Source: CBCYMI01 sp965183855 (GTDB lineage Bacteria > Pseudomonadota > Alphaproteobacteria > Caulobacterales > Maricaulaceae). Taken from it: 54,504 nt of DNA. The notes beneath the pieces are model-generated. The model was given only the letters and a program-made list of their open reading frames with translations, was not told the DNA's origin and ran no database searches. This document shows positions 17,828 to 26,380 of this stretch, piece by piece. The stretch spans positions 1 through 54,504 of the forward strand of contig CBCYMI010000013.1 of NCBI GenBank assembly GCA_965183855.1, given 5' to 3'. The position numbers and the translations under genes are program-made. The stretch's first letter is position 1, and every line of letters starts with the position of its first letter.

Positions 17828-18541
17828 TTATGGATAAATTATATTTAAAATGCCAGACTTTAATAGAGCTTTAAAGGCTTGTTGGCGATGACTCATTGAT
17901 TCTTTAAGCTCAGGAGACATTTCTGCAAAACTTTGTTGATATTGATCTGGTATAAACATTGGGTCATACCCAAAACCAAAATTGCCTTTAGGGGGCCAGG
18001 TTAATTGACCATGTATTTCTCCTTGGAAAACAATATGATTTTGAAAAACCAATTCTCTCTTTTGAGCTAGAATCTCTTCAAGCGTGTAAGGCTTGCTCAA
18101 ATCAGAATTAATACCAAGCTTTCTCTTTCTGGTTGAAGATAGAGAGGTATGATCTGGCAATGCAAGGGCTAAAGCACAGACAAAAAATGCTTTTTTATTT
18201 TGAGAATCCGCTTTAAGAAAAGCTTTCCAAACTTTATGCATTGCATTTGAGAAATCTTTTTCAGCACCTGCCCACCTAGATGAAAAAAGCCCTGGAGCAT
18301 TGTCTAATGCCTTAACACAAAATCCTGAATCATCTGCAATAGAAAGACATTGACTTAAATTAGCCGCTGATTTTGCTTTAATAAGAGCATTTTCAGCAAA
18401 TGTTTTTCCTGTTTCCTCTGGCTCTGGGAGGTTGAGTTCATGACTGGATACACACTCAAATTCCAAAGGAGAAAACAAAGCGCTGATTTCTTTTATTTTT
18501 CCAGAATTGCCACTTGCAATAATAAGTTTTTTATGTGTCAT
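17828..18541 (-). CDS. rdgB: Non-canonical purine NTP pyrophosphatase (RdgB/HAM1 family)
   Basis: Hydrolyses dITP, XTP and related deaminated nucleotides to keep them out of DNA. IASGNSGKIKEI at the N-terminus, ADDSGFCVKALDNAPGLFSSRWAG (about 69-92) and GNFGFGYDPMFIPD are the family hallmarks; the acidic pair in ADDSG binds Mg. At 237 aa it is about 35 residues longer than usual. The extra length is a Lys/Leu-rich insert (about residues 132-163, after ALALALPDHT) between the core strands. 27 bp downstream of rph, so cotranscribed. Confidence 0.95.
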   Translation of the reverse strand: MTHKKLIIASGNSGKIKEISALFSPLEFECVSSHELNLPEPEETGKTFAENALIKAKSAANLSQCLSIADDSGFCVKALDNAPGLFSSRWAGAEKDFSNAMHKVWKAFLKADSQNKKAFFVCALALALPDHTSLSSTRKRKLGINSDLSKPYTLEEILAQKRELVFQNHIVFQGEIHGQLTWPPKGNFGFGYDPMFIPDQYQQSFAEMSPELKESMSHRQQAFKALLKSGILNIIYP

Positions 18542-18568
18542 AAGTAGTTTGGAAGCCTAAATAAATAA

Positions 18569-19297
18569 TTAATCTGAATCTGATGCATTTAACGCCTGAT
18601 TTTGAATGATAAAAAGCTCTTCTACACCTTTTCTTGCAAGACGGTTTAATTCTATAAACTGTTCTGTTGATATAGGCTCGGTTTCTCCACTAACCTGGAC
18701 ATCTACAATTTGCCCACTATTGGTTAAGGCAAAGTTTGCATCGGCTTGTGCGCGACTATCTTCTTCATATGCCAAATCTAAAACACATTGGTCGTCAATA
18801 ATACCGCAAGAAACAGCAGCTAATTGATCAAGCATTGGATCTTGTTTAATCAGATTTTTCAAAATCAGTTTTCTAAATGCAAGTTTAAGAGCAACCCAGC
18901 CAGCTGTAATCGCAGCGGTACGCGTTCCTCCATCTGCTTGTATAACATCACAATCAAGGATGATTTGCCTTTCTCCCAATTTTTGAAAATCGACAACAGA
19001 TCTAAGCGTTCTTCCAATTAATCTTTGAATCTCTTGAGTTCTCCCATTTTGTTTGCCACGCACAGCTTCTCTTTGCATTCTTGAATGGGTCGACCTTGGA
19101 AGCATCCCATATTCTGCGCTAATCCATCCTAGTCCACTTCCTCTTCTCCAAGGAGGAAGTGTCTCTTCATGACTTGCAGTGCATAATACATGTGTGTTCC
19201 CAAATTGAATAAAACAAGACCCTTCTGCGTAAGGTGAAAAATTGGGCTTGATTGAAACAGGACGTAATTTATCAAAAGTACGATGATCTATGCGCAT
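18569..19297 (-). CDS. rph: Ribonuclease PH
   Basis: Phosphorolytic 3'-5' exoribonuclease that trims tRNA precursors. The 242 aa equal the family length. Signatures: MRIDHRTFDKLRPV at the start, GWISAEYGMLPRSTHSRMQRE, QEIQRLIGRTLRSVVD (phosphate and RNA binding Arg residues), DCDVIQADGGTRTAAITAGWVAL, and the C-terminal DVQVSGETEPIS region. Standard position opposite the heat-shock gene grpE and upstream of rdgB. Confidence 0.98.
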   Translation of the reverse strand: MRIDHRTFDKLRPVSIKPNFSPYAEGSCFIQFGNTHVLCTASHEETLPPWRRGSGLGWISAEYGMLPRSTHSRMQREAVRGKQNGRTQEIQRLIGRTLRSVVDFQKLGERQIILDCDVIQADGGTRTAAITAGWVALKLAFRKLILKNLIKQDPMLDQLAAVSCGIIDDQCVLDLAYEEDSRAQADANFALTNSGQIVDVQVSGETEPISTEQFIELNRLARKGVEELFIIQNQALNASDSD

Positions 19298-19398
19298 AAG
19301 GCTACCTTGGTTTATGATCAGAGAATATATGATTTAAATTGCTTTTGGCTTTTTTAGAATCAGATAGAGCAGAAGTCAAAAAAGAAATAAATTATTTT

Positions 19399-19426
19399 CC
19401 TGTTTTATTGATTAAAACAGGTTTTC
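19399..19426 (+). terminator. Perfect 9-bp hairpin with T-rich tail
   Basis: CCTGTTTTA (19399-19407), a five-base loop, and TAAAACAGG (19413-19421) are followed by TTTTCTCT. It reads as an intrinsic terminator on the plus strand although no plus-strand gene precedes it. On the minus strand the stem is followed by AAAATAATTT, so it would sit in the rph leader. Role uncertain. Confidence 0.45.
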
Positions 19427-19633
19427 TCTATTGTTTTTATAATGAGAAATTTCTTACTATTTAGAAATGCATGGTTATCAAAAAAGAAATCTTCATAAAC
19501 AAGACTTAAAACGTTCATTCTAACATAAAAGATTTAATCTTTAAAAAAACAGGAAGATAGTCTGCAACATCTTATAATTTAGAAATAAGATTAATGATTA
19601 AATATTTTTCTTTAAAAACTCTTTCAAAATTGG

Positions 19634-19669
19634 CTTGACGAATATCAACAGGATCACCACATAAAGATA
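19634..19669 (+). promoter_or_regulatory. Candidate sigma-32 (RpoH) promoter of grpE
   Basis: CTTGAC at 19634-19639 is followed about 17 bases on by CCACATAAA. This resembles the RpoH pattern CTTGAA/C ... CCCCATNT. It lies about 80 bases before the grpE start and would explain heat induction in the absence of HrcA/CIRCE. Found by eye only. Confidence 0.4.
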
Positions 19670-19749
19670 AAACATGCAAATAAACAAAAACATAGTATGA
19701 AGGGGATCAATCAGGTTTTTTCATCATTGTCCAGTTAAGGAGATTTACA

Positions 19750-20424
19750 TTGTCCGTAGAAAATAAAGACAGCTATAAGGAAAAAAAGCAGGTAGAACTA
19801 GATGAAAACACATCATCAAGACAGAAAAATCAGACTTCTGAAAGAAAACCTTTAGATTCAGAAATCAAAAAAGAAGAAGAAGCGTTAAAAAATCCATTAT
19901 CCATTGCAAATGAAACCATCGAAAAATTAACGCAAGCATTAGATGAAACAAAAGATAAATTATTAAGAGCTTTGGCAGAAACAGAAAACACAAAACAGCG
20001 CAGTTTACGTGAAGTTGAGCAAGCCCGTCTTTACGCAAATGAAAAATTTGCAAAAGATGTTCTAACAATTGCAGATAATTTAGACCAAGCTTTATGCATG
20101 TATAATCAAAAAAAGCCACAAACCGATAGCGAAAGCTTAATTGAAGGTGTCAAATTAACCAGAAAAGCATTAAAAGCATTGTTTGAACGGTATGGAATTC
20201 AGGAAGATAATCCATTGGGAGAAACATTTAATCCTCATCATCACCAAGCGATTTCAAATATACCAGATACAGCACCGAAAGGTCAGATTATTACTGTTAT
20301 GCAAAAGGGATATAAAATAAGAGAAAGAGTATTAAGGGCTTCTATGGTTGTTGTTTCTTCTGGAGCGGACGAAAAAACTTCAGAGAAAGATTTTTCAGAG
20401 AAAAATAAAAAAGATCAAGTATAA
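19750..20424 (+). CDS. grpE: Nucleotide exchange factor GrpE
   Basis: Releases ADP from DnaK in the Hsp70 cycle. The 224 aa show a charged, disordered N-terminus (about 1-45), a long coiled-coil helix (about 50-105, EKLTQALDETKDKLLRALAETENTKQR) and the C-terminal beta domain with the family signature GETFNPHHHQAISNIPD...GQIITVMQKGYKIRERVLRASMVVVS. Start is TTG, chosen because AAGGAG lies seven bases upstream and no better ATG exists. dnaK does not follow; the next gene is a HAD phosphatase. Confidence 0.96.
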   Translation: MSVENKDSYKEKKQVELDENTSSRQKNQTSERKPLDSEIKKEEEALKNPLSIANETIEKLTQALDETKDKLLRALAETENTKQRSLREVEQARLYANEKFAKDVLTIADNLDQALCMYNQKKPQTDSESLIEGVKLTRKALKALFERYGIQEDNPLGETFNPHHHQAISNIPDTAPKGQIITVMQKGYKIRERVLRASMVVVSSGADEKTSEKDFSEKNKKDQV

Positions 20425-20595
20425 TATACTTTATTGATTCAAAATTCACAAAATCACGTTAAAGAAATAACAGATAAATGTTTTTTAAGTTCTGAGATTA
20501 GTAGAAACCAATTCTGTATGTGCTTTCACCTTTAAGGGGAGGATTTCACCATATATGATTTTGAAAAATCGCAAAGATTAAGTTGATCAGATTAG

Positions 20596-20625
20596 CCAGA
20601 GTTTTGTTAAAATCTCTGGTATTTA
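20596..20625 (+). terminator. Hairpin after grpE
   Basis: CCAGAG (20596-20601) pairs with CTCTGG (20614-20619), and the TTTT/AAAA flanks of the loop can extend the stem. The tail is only weakly T-rich (TATTTAAA). It may end the grpE transcript, about 170 bases past the stop and 35 bases before the HAD gene start. Confidence 0.35.
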
Positions 20626-20659
20626 AACAGGTATTTTAAAAATAGATAGAGGCAATTGA

Positions 20660-21580
20660 ATGAAGTTAGTGAGATCTCTTTCAGAGCTTAGTGCATCTTA
20701 TGATGTTTTATTATGTGATATCTGGGGGGTTTTGCATAACGGATCTGAAGTTTTTATGAATGCATTCAATGCCTTAAAAGAGTTCAAAAAACATGGTTAT
20801 GTTGCCTTAATTTCCAATTCTCCAAGACCTTCAGATAAAGTCAGGCAACAGATTGCAGACTTAATGAATCTCGATATAAAAGAACTTAATCAGATGGCGT
20901 TTTTTGATAATATTATTACTTCAGGAGATGCTAGTTTTGGTGAGATTAAGCGTAGAATGCCAGGCCCTGTATTTAAATTGGGTCCTATAAGAGATGATCC
21001 TCTTTATGAGGGACTTGATCTTGTATTTTCAGATATTGAATCTGCAAAATTCATTAGCTGTACGGGATTGTTTGATGATGAAAAAGAATCTGCAAAAGAT
21101 TATTATGAGTTATTATCAAAAGCTAAAAATCTAGAGCTTCCCATGATTTGTGTTAATCCGGATCTTTATGTTGAAAAGGATAATCGATTGATTGCATGTA
21201 GCGGATTATTGGCTCGCTATTATGAGGAATTAGGAGGAGAGGTTATATATTCAGGAAAACCTCATCCACCAATTTACAGGCAAGTTTTTACACAAATAGA
21301 GAAATCTGGATTTCTAAAGCATACATCTTTGGATAAACAACGTATCTTAGCAATTGGGGATGGATTAAAGACAGATATTGCAGGAGCAAATAGAGAAGAA
21401 ATAGATGTCATTTATATCACACAGGGGTTGTTAAGTAAGTATGAGACAGATTTATTAAAGAAGTGTGAGAACCGATTGAATCACTCAAAGACCGAATCTA
21501 TTTCTGATTTGTCTCATATAAAAACGCTGTTAGGATCTCAAGGCTTAACAGCGGAGTATATAATGCCTAAACTTGTTTGA
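20660..21580 (+). CDS. HAD-superfamily class IIA phosphatase-like protein (TIGR01459 type)
   Basis: Cytoplasmic HAD hydrolase of the NagD/pyridoxal-phosphatase branch. Motif I is LLCDIWGVLHNG (nucleophile Asp in CDIWG). SNSPRPSDKVRQQ is the motif II region, the Lys of SGKPHPPIY provides motif III, and GDGLKTDIAGANREEIDVIYIT is motif IV. The 306 aa and these motifs fit the TIGR01459 family widespread in Alphaproteobacteria, often next to ribF. Substrate unknown. ATG has AGAGG upstream. Single gene between grpE and pip. Confidence 0.85.
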   Translation: MKLVRSLSELSASYDVLLCDIWGVLHNGSEVFMNAFNALKEFKKHGYVALISNSPRPSDKVRQQIADLMNLDIKELNQMAFFDNIITSGDASFGEIKRRMPGPVFKLGPIRDDPLYEGLDLVFSDIESAKFISCTGLFDDEKESAKDYYELLSKAKNLELPMICVNPDLYVEKDNRLIACSGLLARYYEELGGEVIYSGKPHPPIYRQVFTQIEKSGFLKHTSLDKQRILAIGDGLKTDIAGANREEIDVIYITQGLLSKYETDLLKKCENRLNHSKTESISDLSHIKTLLGSQGLTAEYIMPKLV

Positions 21581-21937
21581 AGCTAAACCAAAAACGTTAA
21601 AAAAACTGAGTATATTTGGGTCTTACAATAAAATGATTCCATATTATTTAATATCATATCTTGTGTTTTAAATCATTTTCTTAAAAAAAAGGGAAGAAAC
21701 TCCTTTTCTCCTTGATCGCTCTATTTGGGCGTGTTTCTTATTTCCAAAAAAGTTTATGAAGAAATCTATTTTCAATTTAAACTTAAATCATTTTATCAAG
21801 TAAACCTGGTTATAAGAAAAATTTTTCAATCCTGTTTTTTAATAAAATACTGGTATGAAAACCTCAGCCCCCCCTTTACAAAAAAAAAGGGAATATTATG
21901 ATTGGTAATATGAATTTAAAATTTAGGGGAAAAACCC
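21581..21937. other. Spacer between the HAD gene and pip
   Basis: No gene seen. A weak CCCTTT ... AAAGGG inverted pair occurs at 21872-21891, about 45 bases before the pip start, and a purine-rich/pyrimidine-rich pair around 21688-21712. Neither has a terminator tail. Confidence 0.5.
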
Positions 21938-22894
21938 ATGTCTAAAAACCGATACAAGCTTTATCCTGATATTGAGCCATATCATTCTGATTGTCTTAAC
22001 GTTTCTGACTTGCACGAGATTTATTTTGAAGAATGCGGAAATCCAAAAGGAAAGCCTGTTATTATGGTACATGGAGGTCCAGGAGGAGGATCAACTCCTT
22101 TAATGCGTCGTTACCATAATCCAGACCTATATAGAATTATTCTGTTTGACCAACGTGGTTGTGGACGCTCAAATCCTTATGCTGAAATCAGAGAAAACAC
22201 AACGTGGGATTTGGTTGCTGATATGGAAAAAATCAGAACCCGCTTAAATATTGATAAATGGCAAGTTTTTGGAGGATCTTGGGGATCAACACTTTCTCTA
22301 GCATATGCACAAACCCATCCTGATAGAGTAACAGAATTGATATTGCGCGGTATTTTCTTATTACGTTCATTTGAACTGGAATGGTTCTATCAAAAAGGTG
22401 CAAATTATATTTTTCCTGATAAATTTGAGCCTTATGAATCCTTTATTCCAAAATCAGAACGTGGAAATATGATTGCTGCATATCATCGAAGGCTTACACA
22501 TTCAGACCAATCCATTCAGCTTGAAGCAGCAAGACGTTGGAGTGCTTTGGAAGGGGGAACAGTTTCATTGCTATTGGATGACAAACGAGAAGATGAATTT
22601 TCAAAAGATACGTTTGCTCTTGCATTTTCCAGAATAGAAAATCATTATTTTTATAATAATGGTTTTTTTGATCATGATAACTGGTTGCTGGAACATGCTG
22701 ACAAAATAAAAAATATTCCAGGAAAAATCATACATGGGCGTTATGATATTATTACTCCCTTGATTAATGCATGGGATTTATCACGAGTATGGCAGAAAGC
22801 AGAATTTAGGATAATACCAGATTCAGGTCATGCAATGACAGAACCTGGGATTATTCATGAATTAATTCGAGCAACAACTCAATTCTCTTATTAA
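21938..22894 (+). CDS. pip: Prolyl aminopeptidase (proline iminopeptidase)
   Basis: Removes N-terminal proline from peptides; alpha/beta-hydrolase of peptidase family S33. The 318 aa contain HGGPGGGSTPLMRRYHNP (oxyanion region), FDQRGCGRS, the nucleophile Ser in FGGSWGSTLSLAYAQTHP, the Asp in HGRYDIITP and the His in PDSGHAMTEPG, so the catalytic triad is complete. No signal peptide, so cytoplasmic. Stands alone with long AT-rich spacers on both sides. Confidence 0.95.
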   Translation: MSKNRYKLYPDIEPYHSDCLNVSDLHEIYFEECGNPKGKPVIMVHGGPGGGSTPLMRRYHNPDLYRIILFDQRGCGRSNPYAEIRENTTWDLVADMEKIRTRLNIDKWQVFGGSWGSTLSLAYAQTHPDRVTELILRGIFLLRSFELEWFYQKGANYIFPDKFEPYESFIPKSERGNMIAAYHRRLTHSDQSIQLEAARRWSALEGGTVSLLLDDKREDEFSKDTFALAFSRIENHYFYNNGFFDHDNWLLEHADKIKNIPGKIIHGRYDIITPLINAWDLSRVWQKAEFRIIPDSGHAMTEPGIIHELIRATTQFSY

Positions 22895-23733
22895 AAGATT
22901 GTTATAATTAAACCGCCCTTACTTTAATTAAATTTAGTGATTTATAGTTGCGTTTAAAAAGAAAACAAATCAAGACTTTTAGAACAAAACTATTTAATGG
23001 AGATCTTATTTCCAATATATTTGGTATTTTATGTTCTCAAATTAAGAGGTGTTTATCGTGTGATAAGAATCAGATTTTACTTTAGGTAGGGTTTCGTTAT
23101 TTATGGTCATCAATAAGCAGGAAGGACAGGACGCATAATTTTTTAGGAAATAAAATAAATGAATTTCAGCAGAAATTATAAAAAACAATGAGAACAAACG
23201 TAGAATTATGGTAAGAAAGACGATTCCCAGACATTCTGCATAAATCATTCTTATAAGATCAAAATATTGATATTAGATTTTATATTATAAGTTTGGTTGC
23301 GCTTCTGTAATACGAGAATGCATCAGAGCGTAAATATAATCGCATTTTTAATATTCTGTTTATCTTAACACAACCAAATTAGTGAGATTAAAGCTTTTCG
23401 AAATAAGGGGCAAAAAACGTTTAAAGATCTCAGAGAGATTCCAACGCATGATTTCAATTTCTTTCTAGGAAAATGGAATGATATTTAGTCTTCATCTGTT
23501 AAAACTAATAGCTATAAATTCTAGATATTATCCTAACATTAATCCTCAAGAAAATTAAATACAAAAATAGATTATCATATAAGCGAGTTCGTATCATTTA
23601 TTTTTAACGGAATAAATTCTCTAAAATAAACCAGAAACAGTTCTTTAGGTAATTAACATAGAAAAAAGAGAGCTTGATAAGAAATTTATAATCTAATTGC
23701 CTTAAAAAGATTCTGGTAAATATAGAATCTATA
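22895..23733. other. Gene-poor stretch between pip and the small membrane protein
   Basis: About 840 bp with no convincing gene. It contains an 8-bp inverted repeat enclosing a GC-richer hairpin (23292-23378) and one minus-strand open frame of 68 codons (listed separately). Nothing else is recognised; decay of a former gene is possible. Confidence 0.5.
23042..23248 (-). CDS. Doubtful small open frame, 68 codons
   Basis: Would encode a protein with one hydrophobic segment (GIVFLTIILRLFSLFFIISAE) and a CPSC pair. No ribosome binding site precedes the ATG, no family is recognised, and AT-rich noncoding DNA readily gives hydrophobic frames of this length. Listed only because the surrounding 840 bp has no other candidate. 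Confidence 0.15.
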   Translation of the reverse strand: MIYAECLGIVFLTIILRLFSLFFIISAEIHLFYFLKNYASCPSCLLMTINNETLPKVKSDSYHTINTS

Positions 23734-24126
23734 TTATTTAGTTTGTTTATTATAAAAAAGCCCTAAACTGGTCAGGATTAACCCTGTTATATAAATCAAT
23801 AAACCTGGTAGAGATACTAAAAATCCCAAATTTGTTAGCGTTGTTGCTAATATACTTAGCTCAACAAACCCCGCAATGACAGCATTTAATGCCCAACCTA
23901 TCTTTTTATTTCTTAAATTATAAATTAATGCAATGGCAATTACTGCCAATGCCAACCCAGAAACTAAAAATGCATTCTGATAGACATGGCTTTTAATCGT
24001 TTCTTCTGAAACGATTATGGCTAAATTCTGAACTTCTTTTGCAATAAAAATATAATAAATGCCCCATATTAGATACGAAAAAGCACCTAATTGATGAATC
24101 CTGAATTTTTTAATTAGCTCTTTCAT
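23734..24126 (-). CDS. Small integral membrane protein of unknown function
   Basis: 130 aa with four predicted TM segments: about 14-30 (LGAFSYLIWGIYYIFIA), 49-69 (QNAFLVSGLALAVIAIALIYN), 76-96 (IGWALNAVIAGFVELSILATT) and 100-122 (GFLVSLPGLLIYITGLILTSLGL). No family recognised and no catalytic residues stand out. The even hydrophobic pattern, the charged ends (MKELIKKFR ... NKQTK) and an ATG preceded by a weak AAGGAT support a real gene. Alone on the minus strand with spacers of 340 and 840 bp. Confidence 0.6.
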   Translation of the reverse strand: MKELIKKFRIHQLGAFSYLIWGIYYIFIAKEVQNLAIIVSEETIKSHVYQNAFLVSGLALAVIAIALIYNLRNKKIGWALNAVIAGFVELSILATTLTNLGFLVSLPGLLIYITGLILTSLGLFYNKQTK

Positions 24127-24466
24127 ATTGCTAATCCTTATATATAATTTTCAGACAATGTTTAAACACAAATTAATTAAATAACAATTTTCCATATGAA
24201 TATCGTATTTGCCAATTAAAATCAAATTTTTCTGTCTTAAAAAGATTTCTTTAAAACCTCTATAAATTGCTTGTTCATATTTATTATTAAATCTATTTTT
24301 TGTTATTGTTTTCTTATTAAATAAATAATATTTATTTTCAAAATTGATGATTTAATAGATTGTTTTTACTATATAAAAGGTTTATCCTGATGTTTTTGGG
24401 GTAAGAAAATTGGAATAAAACAAGCAAAATAATATATGTGTCTTAAGATTAAGGGGAGCTTTATAC
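24127..24466. other. Divergent spacer upstream of the MaoC-like gene
   Basis: Extremely AT-rich 340 bp. Promoters for the small membrane protein (minus) and the hydratase-ribF-ileS run (plus) must be here, but no pair of boxes stands out from the AT background. Confidence 0.5.
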
Positions 24467-24934
24467 GTGGAATTATTTAAGTATTATATTGATGATCTAA
24501 AAATTGGAATGTATACAGAAAAAGAATTTCATGTTACTGAAGAAAATGTCAGATTATTTTCAAAAGTTTCCGGTGACTTAAATCCACTACATCTGGATAG
24601 AAATTATGCTGCTAAAACCATTTTTAAAAAACGGGTTGCACATGGAGCATTAATTGCCTCTTATATATCAGGCGTTCTTGGAAATGACTTGCCAGGTCCT
24701 GGAGCTATCTTTGTTGATATGAATGTTCGGTTTCGTCGCCCCGTTTATCTTGAAGATATCATAAAATGTAAAGTCGCTGTCTTAGAGATTAATCTTCGTT
24801 ATGAGCGTCTTTTGATGGAAGTGATTGCAACGGTGAATAACAAAAGAGTTGTGACAGGAACAACAACGGTTCGGCTTCCTCGTAGAAATCCTAATCATAT
24901 TTCTGATACTCAGCCTAAAGAGATGAATCTGTAA
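24467..24934 (+). CDS. MaoC-like (R)-specific enoyl-CoA hydratase
   Basis: Hot-dog fold hydratase adding water to 2-enoyl-CoA to give (R)-3-hydroxyacyl-CoA (PhaJ-like), or a related dehydratase. The hydratase-2 motif is clear: VSGDLNPLHLDRNYAA...FKKRVAHGALIASYISGVLG, with the catalytic Asp (SGDLNP) and His (NPLHLD). The 155 aa suit a single-domain member. Start is GTG, with AGGGGAG eight bases upstream. It precedes ribF by 30 bp and is likely cotranscribed. No PHA synthase is in the window, so the metabolic role is open. Confidence 0.9.
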   Translation: MELFKYYIDDLKIGMYTEKEFHVTEENVRLFSKVSGDLNPLHLDRNYAAKTIFKKRVAHGALIASYISGVLGNDLPGPGAIFVDMNVRFRRPVYLEDIIKCKVAVLEINLRYERLLMEVIATVNNKRVVTGTTTVRLPRRNPNHISDTQPKEMNL

Positions 24935-24963
24935 CCATATCTAAAAATATAAAGTGAACTAAA

Positions 24964-26091
24964 TTGTCTCATTTATCTATTAAATCAACACTCCTTTCAG
25001 AGAAATGGCATCATAATCCTCAGATCTATCCTGATCTGAAGTCGAAAATGATACCAGATGATTTATCTTCAGATCCCTATTTAATATCAGAATTAAAAAC
25101 TACCAAAAAAACCCATTTTATAATCCCTTCTTCTGTATTAGTGATTGGGAATTTTGATGGAATACATAAAGGACATCAACATGTTCTCTCAACTGCATAT
25201 GAAATAGCAAAATCTAAAAAACTCCCCCTTGCGGTCGCTGTTTTTAATCCTCATCCGAAACGCTTTTTTTTTCCAGAATTAGCCCCTTTCAGATTAATGT
25301 CTGTTCGGTTAATGAAGAAAGTTTTAAGCTTGCTTTCTGTTACCGTTTTATATGAAATTAAATTCAATAAAACCTTGTCTGAAATGAGTGATGCTGACTT
25401 TATTCATAAAGTTGTAATGGATAAATTAAAGCCAGGCTGGGTTGTTGTTGGTGAAGATTTCAGATTTGGTAAAAACCAATGTGGTGATATTCATAGTCTT
25501 GAGAAATTATCAAAACAGAATGGATTTGAGCTTAAAACTGTTAGAACTGTTAACCAAGATCAGCAGAAATTAAACAATAATACAGTAATTTCCCAAAAAC
25601 AGAAATATGCATCTACATATATTCGTGAATCGTTGAAACAAGGAGATTGTCAGAAAGCAGCTCAGAGCTTAGGTCATTATTGGTTAATGGATGGTCTGGT
25701 TGAGAAAGGAGAACAAAGAGGAAGAGTATTGGGATTTCCGACCGCAAATATTCGTCTGAAAGACTATCTTGAACCTCGTTTGGGAACTTATATTGTAAGT
25801 GCACGAATTGAATCAGAACCCGTTTGGAGACCTGCAATTGCAAATATTGGAAAAAGACCAACCTTAAATGGAAAAGATGTTTTTCTTGAGGTTCATATCT
25901 TAAACACAACAAAAACACTTTATAATCAATATCTAGAAATTGCTCTTTTTGAGTTTATAAGAGAAGAAAAACGATTTAGCTCATTAGAGACGTTAAAACA
26001 ACAAATCCAGAAAGATGTAGAATATGCAAAAACGTTTCATTCGCATCACCTAAATCAGCATAAAGGGCTTTTAATACCATATAGAGATTGA
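24964..26091 (+). CDS. ribF: Bifunctional riboflavin kinase / FAD synthetase
   Basis: Makes FMN and FAD from riboflavin. The N-terminal adenylyltransferase begins VLVIGNFDGIHKGHQHVL with the HxGH-like nucleotide site and continues FNPHPKRFF and VVGEDFRFGKN. The C-terminal kinase has GRVLGFPTANI, ANIGKRPTLNG and a VHILN segment. 375 aa, with about 55 unusual residues before the first domain. The start is TTG with a poor ribosome binding site; ATG at 25048 (MIPDDLSS) is an alternative that still leaves both domains whole. Upstream of ileS as in many bacteria. Confidence 0.95.
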   Translation: MSHLSIKSTLLSEKWHHNPQIYPDLKSKMIPDDLSSDPYLISELKTTKKTHFIIPSSVLVIGNFDGIHKGHQHVLSTAYEIAKSKKLPLAVAVFNPHPKRFFFPELAPFRLMSVRLMKKVLSLLSVTVLYEIKFNKTLSEMSDADFIHKVVMDKLKPGWVVVGEDFRFGKNQCGDIHSLEKLSKQNGFELKTVRTVNQDQQKLNNNTVISQKQKYASTYIRESLKQGDCQKAAQSLGHYWLMDGLVEKGEQRGRVLGFPTANIRLKDYLEPRLGTYIVSARIESEPVWRPAIANIGKRPTLNGKDVFLEVHILNTTKTLYNQYLEIALFEFIREEKRFSSLETLKQQIQKDVEYAKTFHSHHLNQHKGLLIPYRD

Positions 26092-26271
26092 TTGAAAGGC
26101 AATTATAGAAAAAAAGAGCTCAAAAAGTTTTTTGCACAGAACAGAATAAAATTCTAAGCATTATATTAAAAGCATCTCATTAATAAAAACTGTTTTAAAA
26201 ACCCAAAACTTGTTTAAACTGGACGTATTTAGCAATTGGATATAATAAGAAAATTGATTAATCAGGAAAAC

Positions 26272-26293
26272 ACCTGTTCTTGACAGGTTTTTT
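26272..26293 (+). terminator. Intrinsic terminator between ribF and ileS
   Basis: ACCTGT (26272-26277), a five-base loop, ACAGGT (26283-26288), then six T. It lies about 180 bases past ribF and 90 bases before ileS, so it would separate the two transcripts or act as a leader attenuator for ileS. Confidence 0.6.
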
Positions 26294-26380
26294 ATAAATC
26301 AAGAGACTTAAATTTTATCTATATTGGTTTGTTATTGGGCAAACCCAAAAAGGAATATAAAATTAACCGAGTAGTTAGCT

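Larger units (their letters stand above)
19298..19749. other. Divergent spacer between rph and grpE
   Basis: Holds the hairpin at 19399-19421 and a heat-shock-type promoter candidate near 19634. In many relatives hrcA sits here between rph and grpE. No trace of hrcA or of a CIRCE operator (TTAGCACTC-N9-GAGTGCTAA) was found. Confidence 0.6.
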
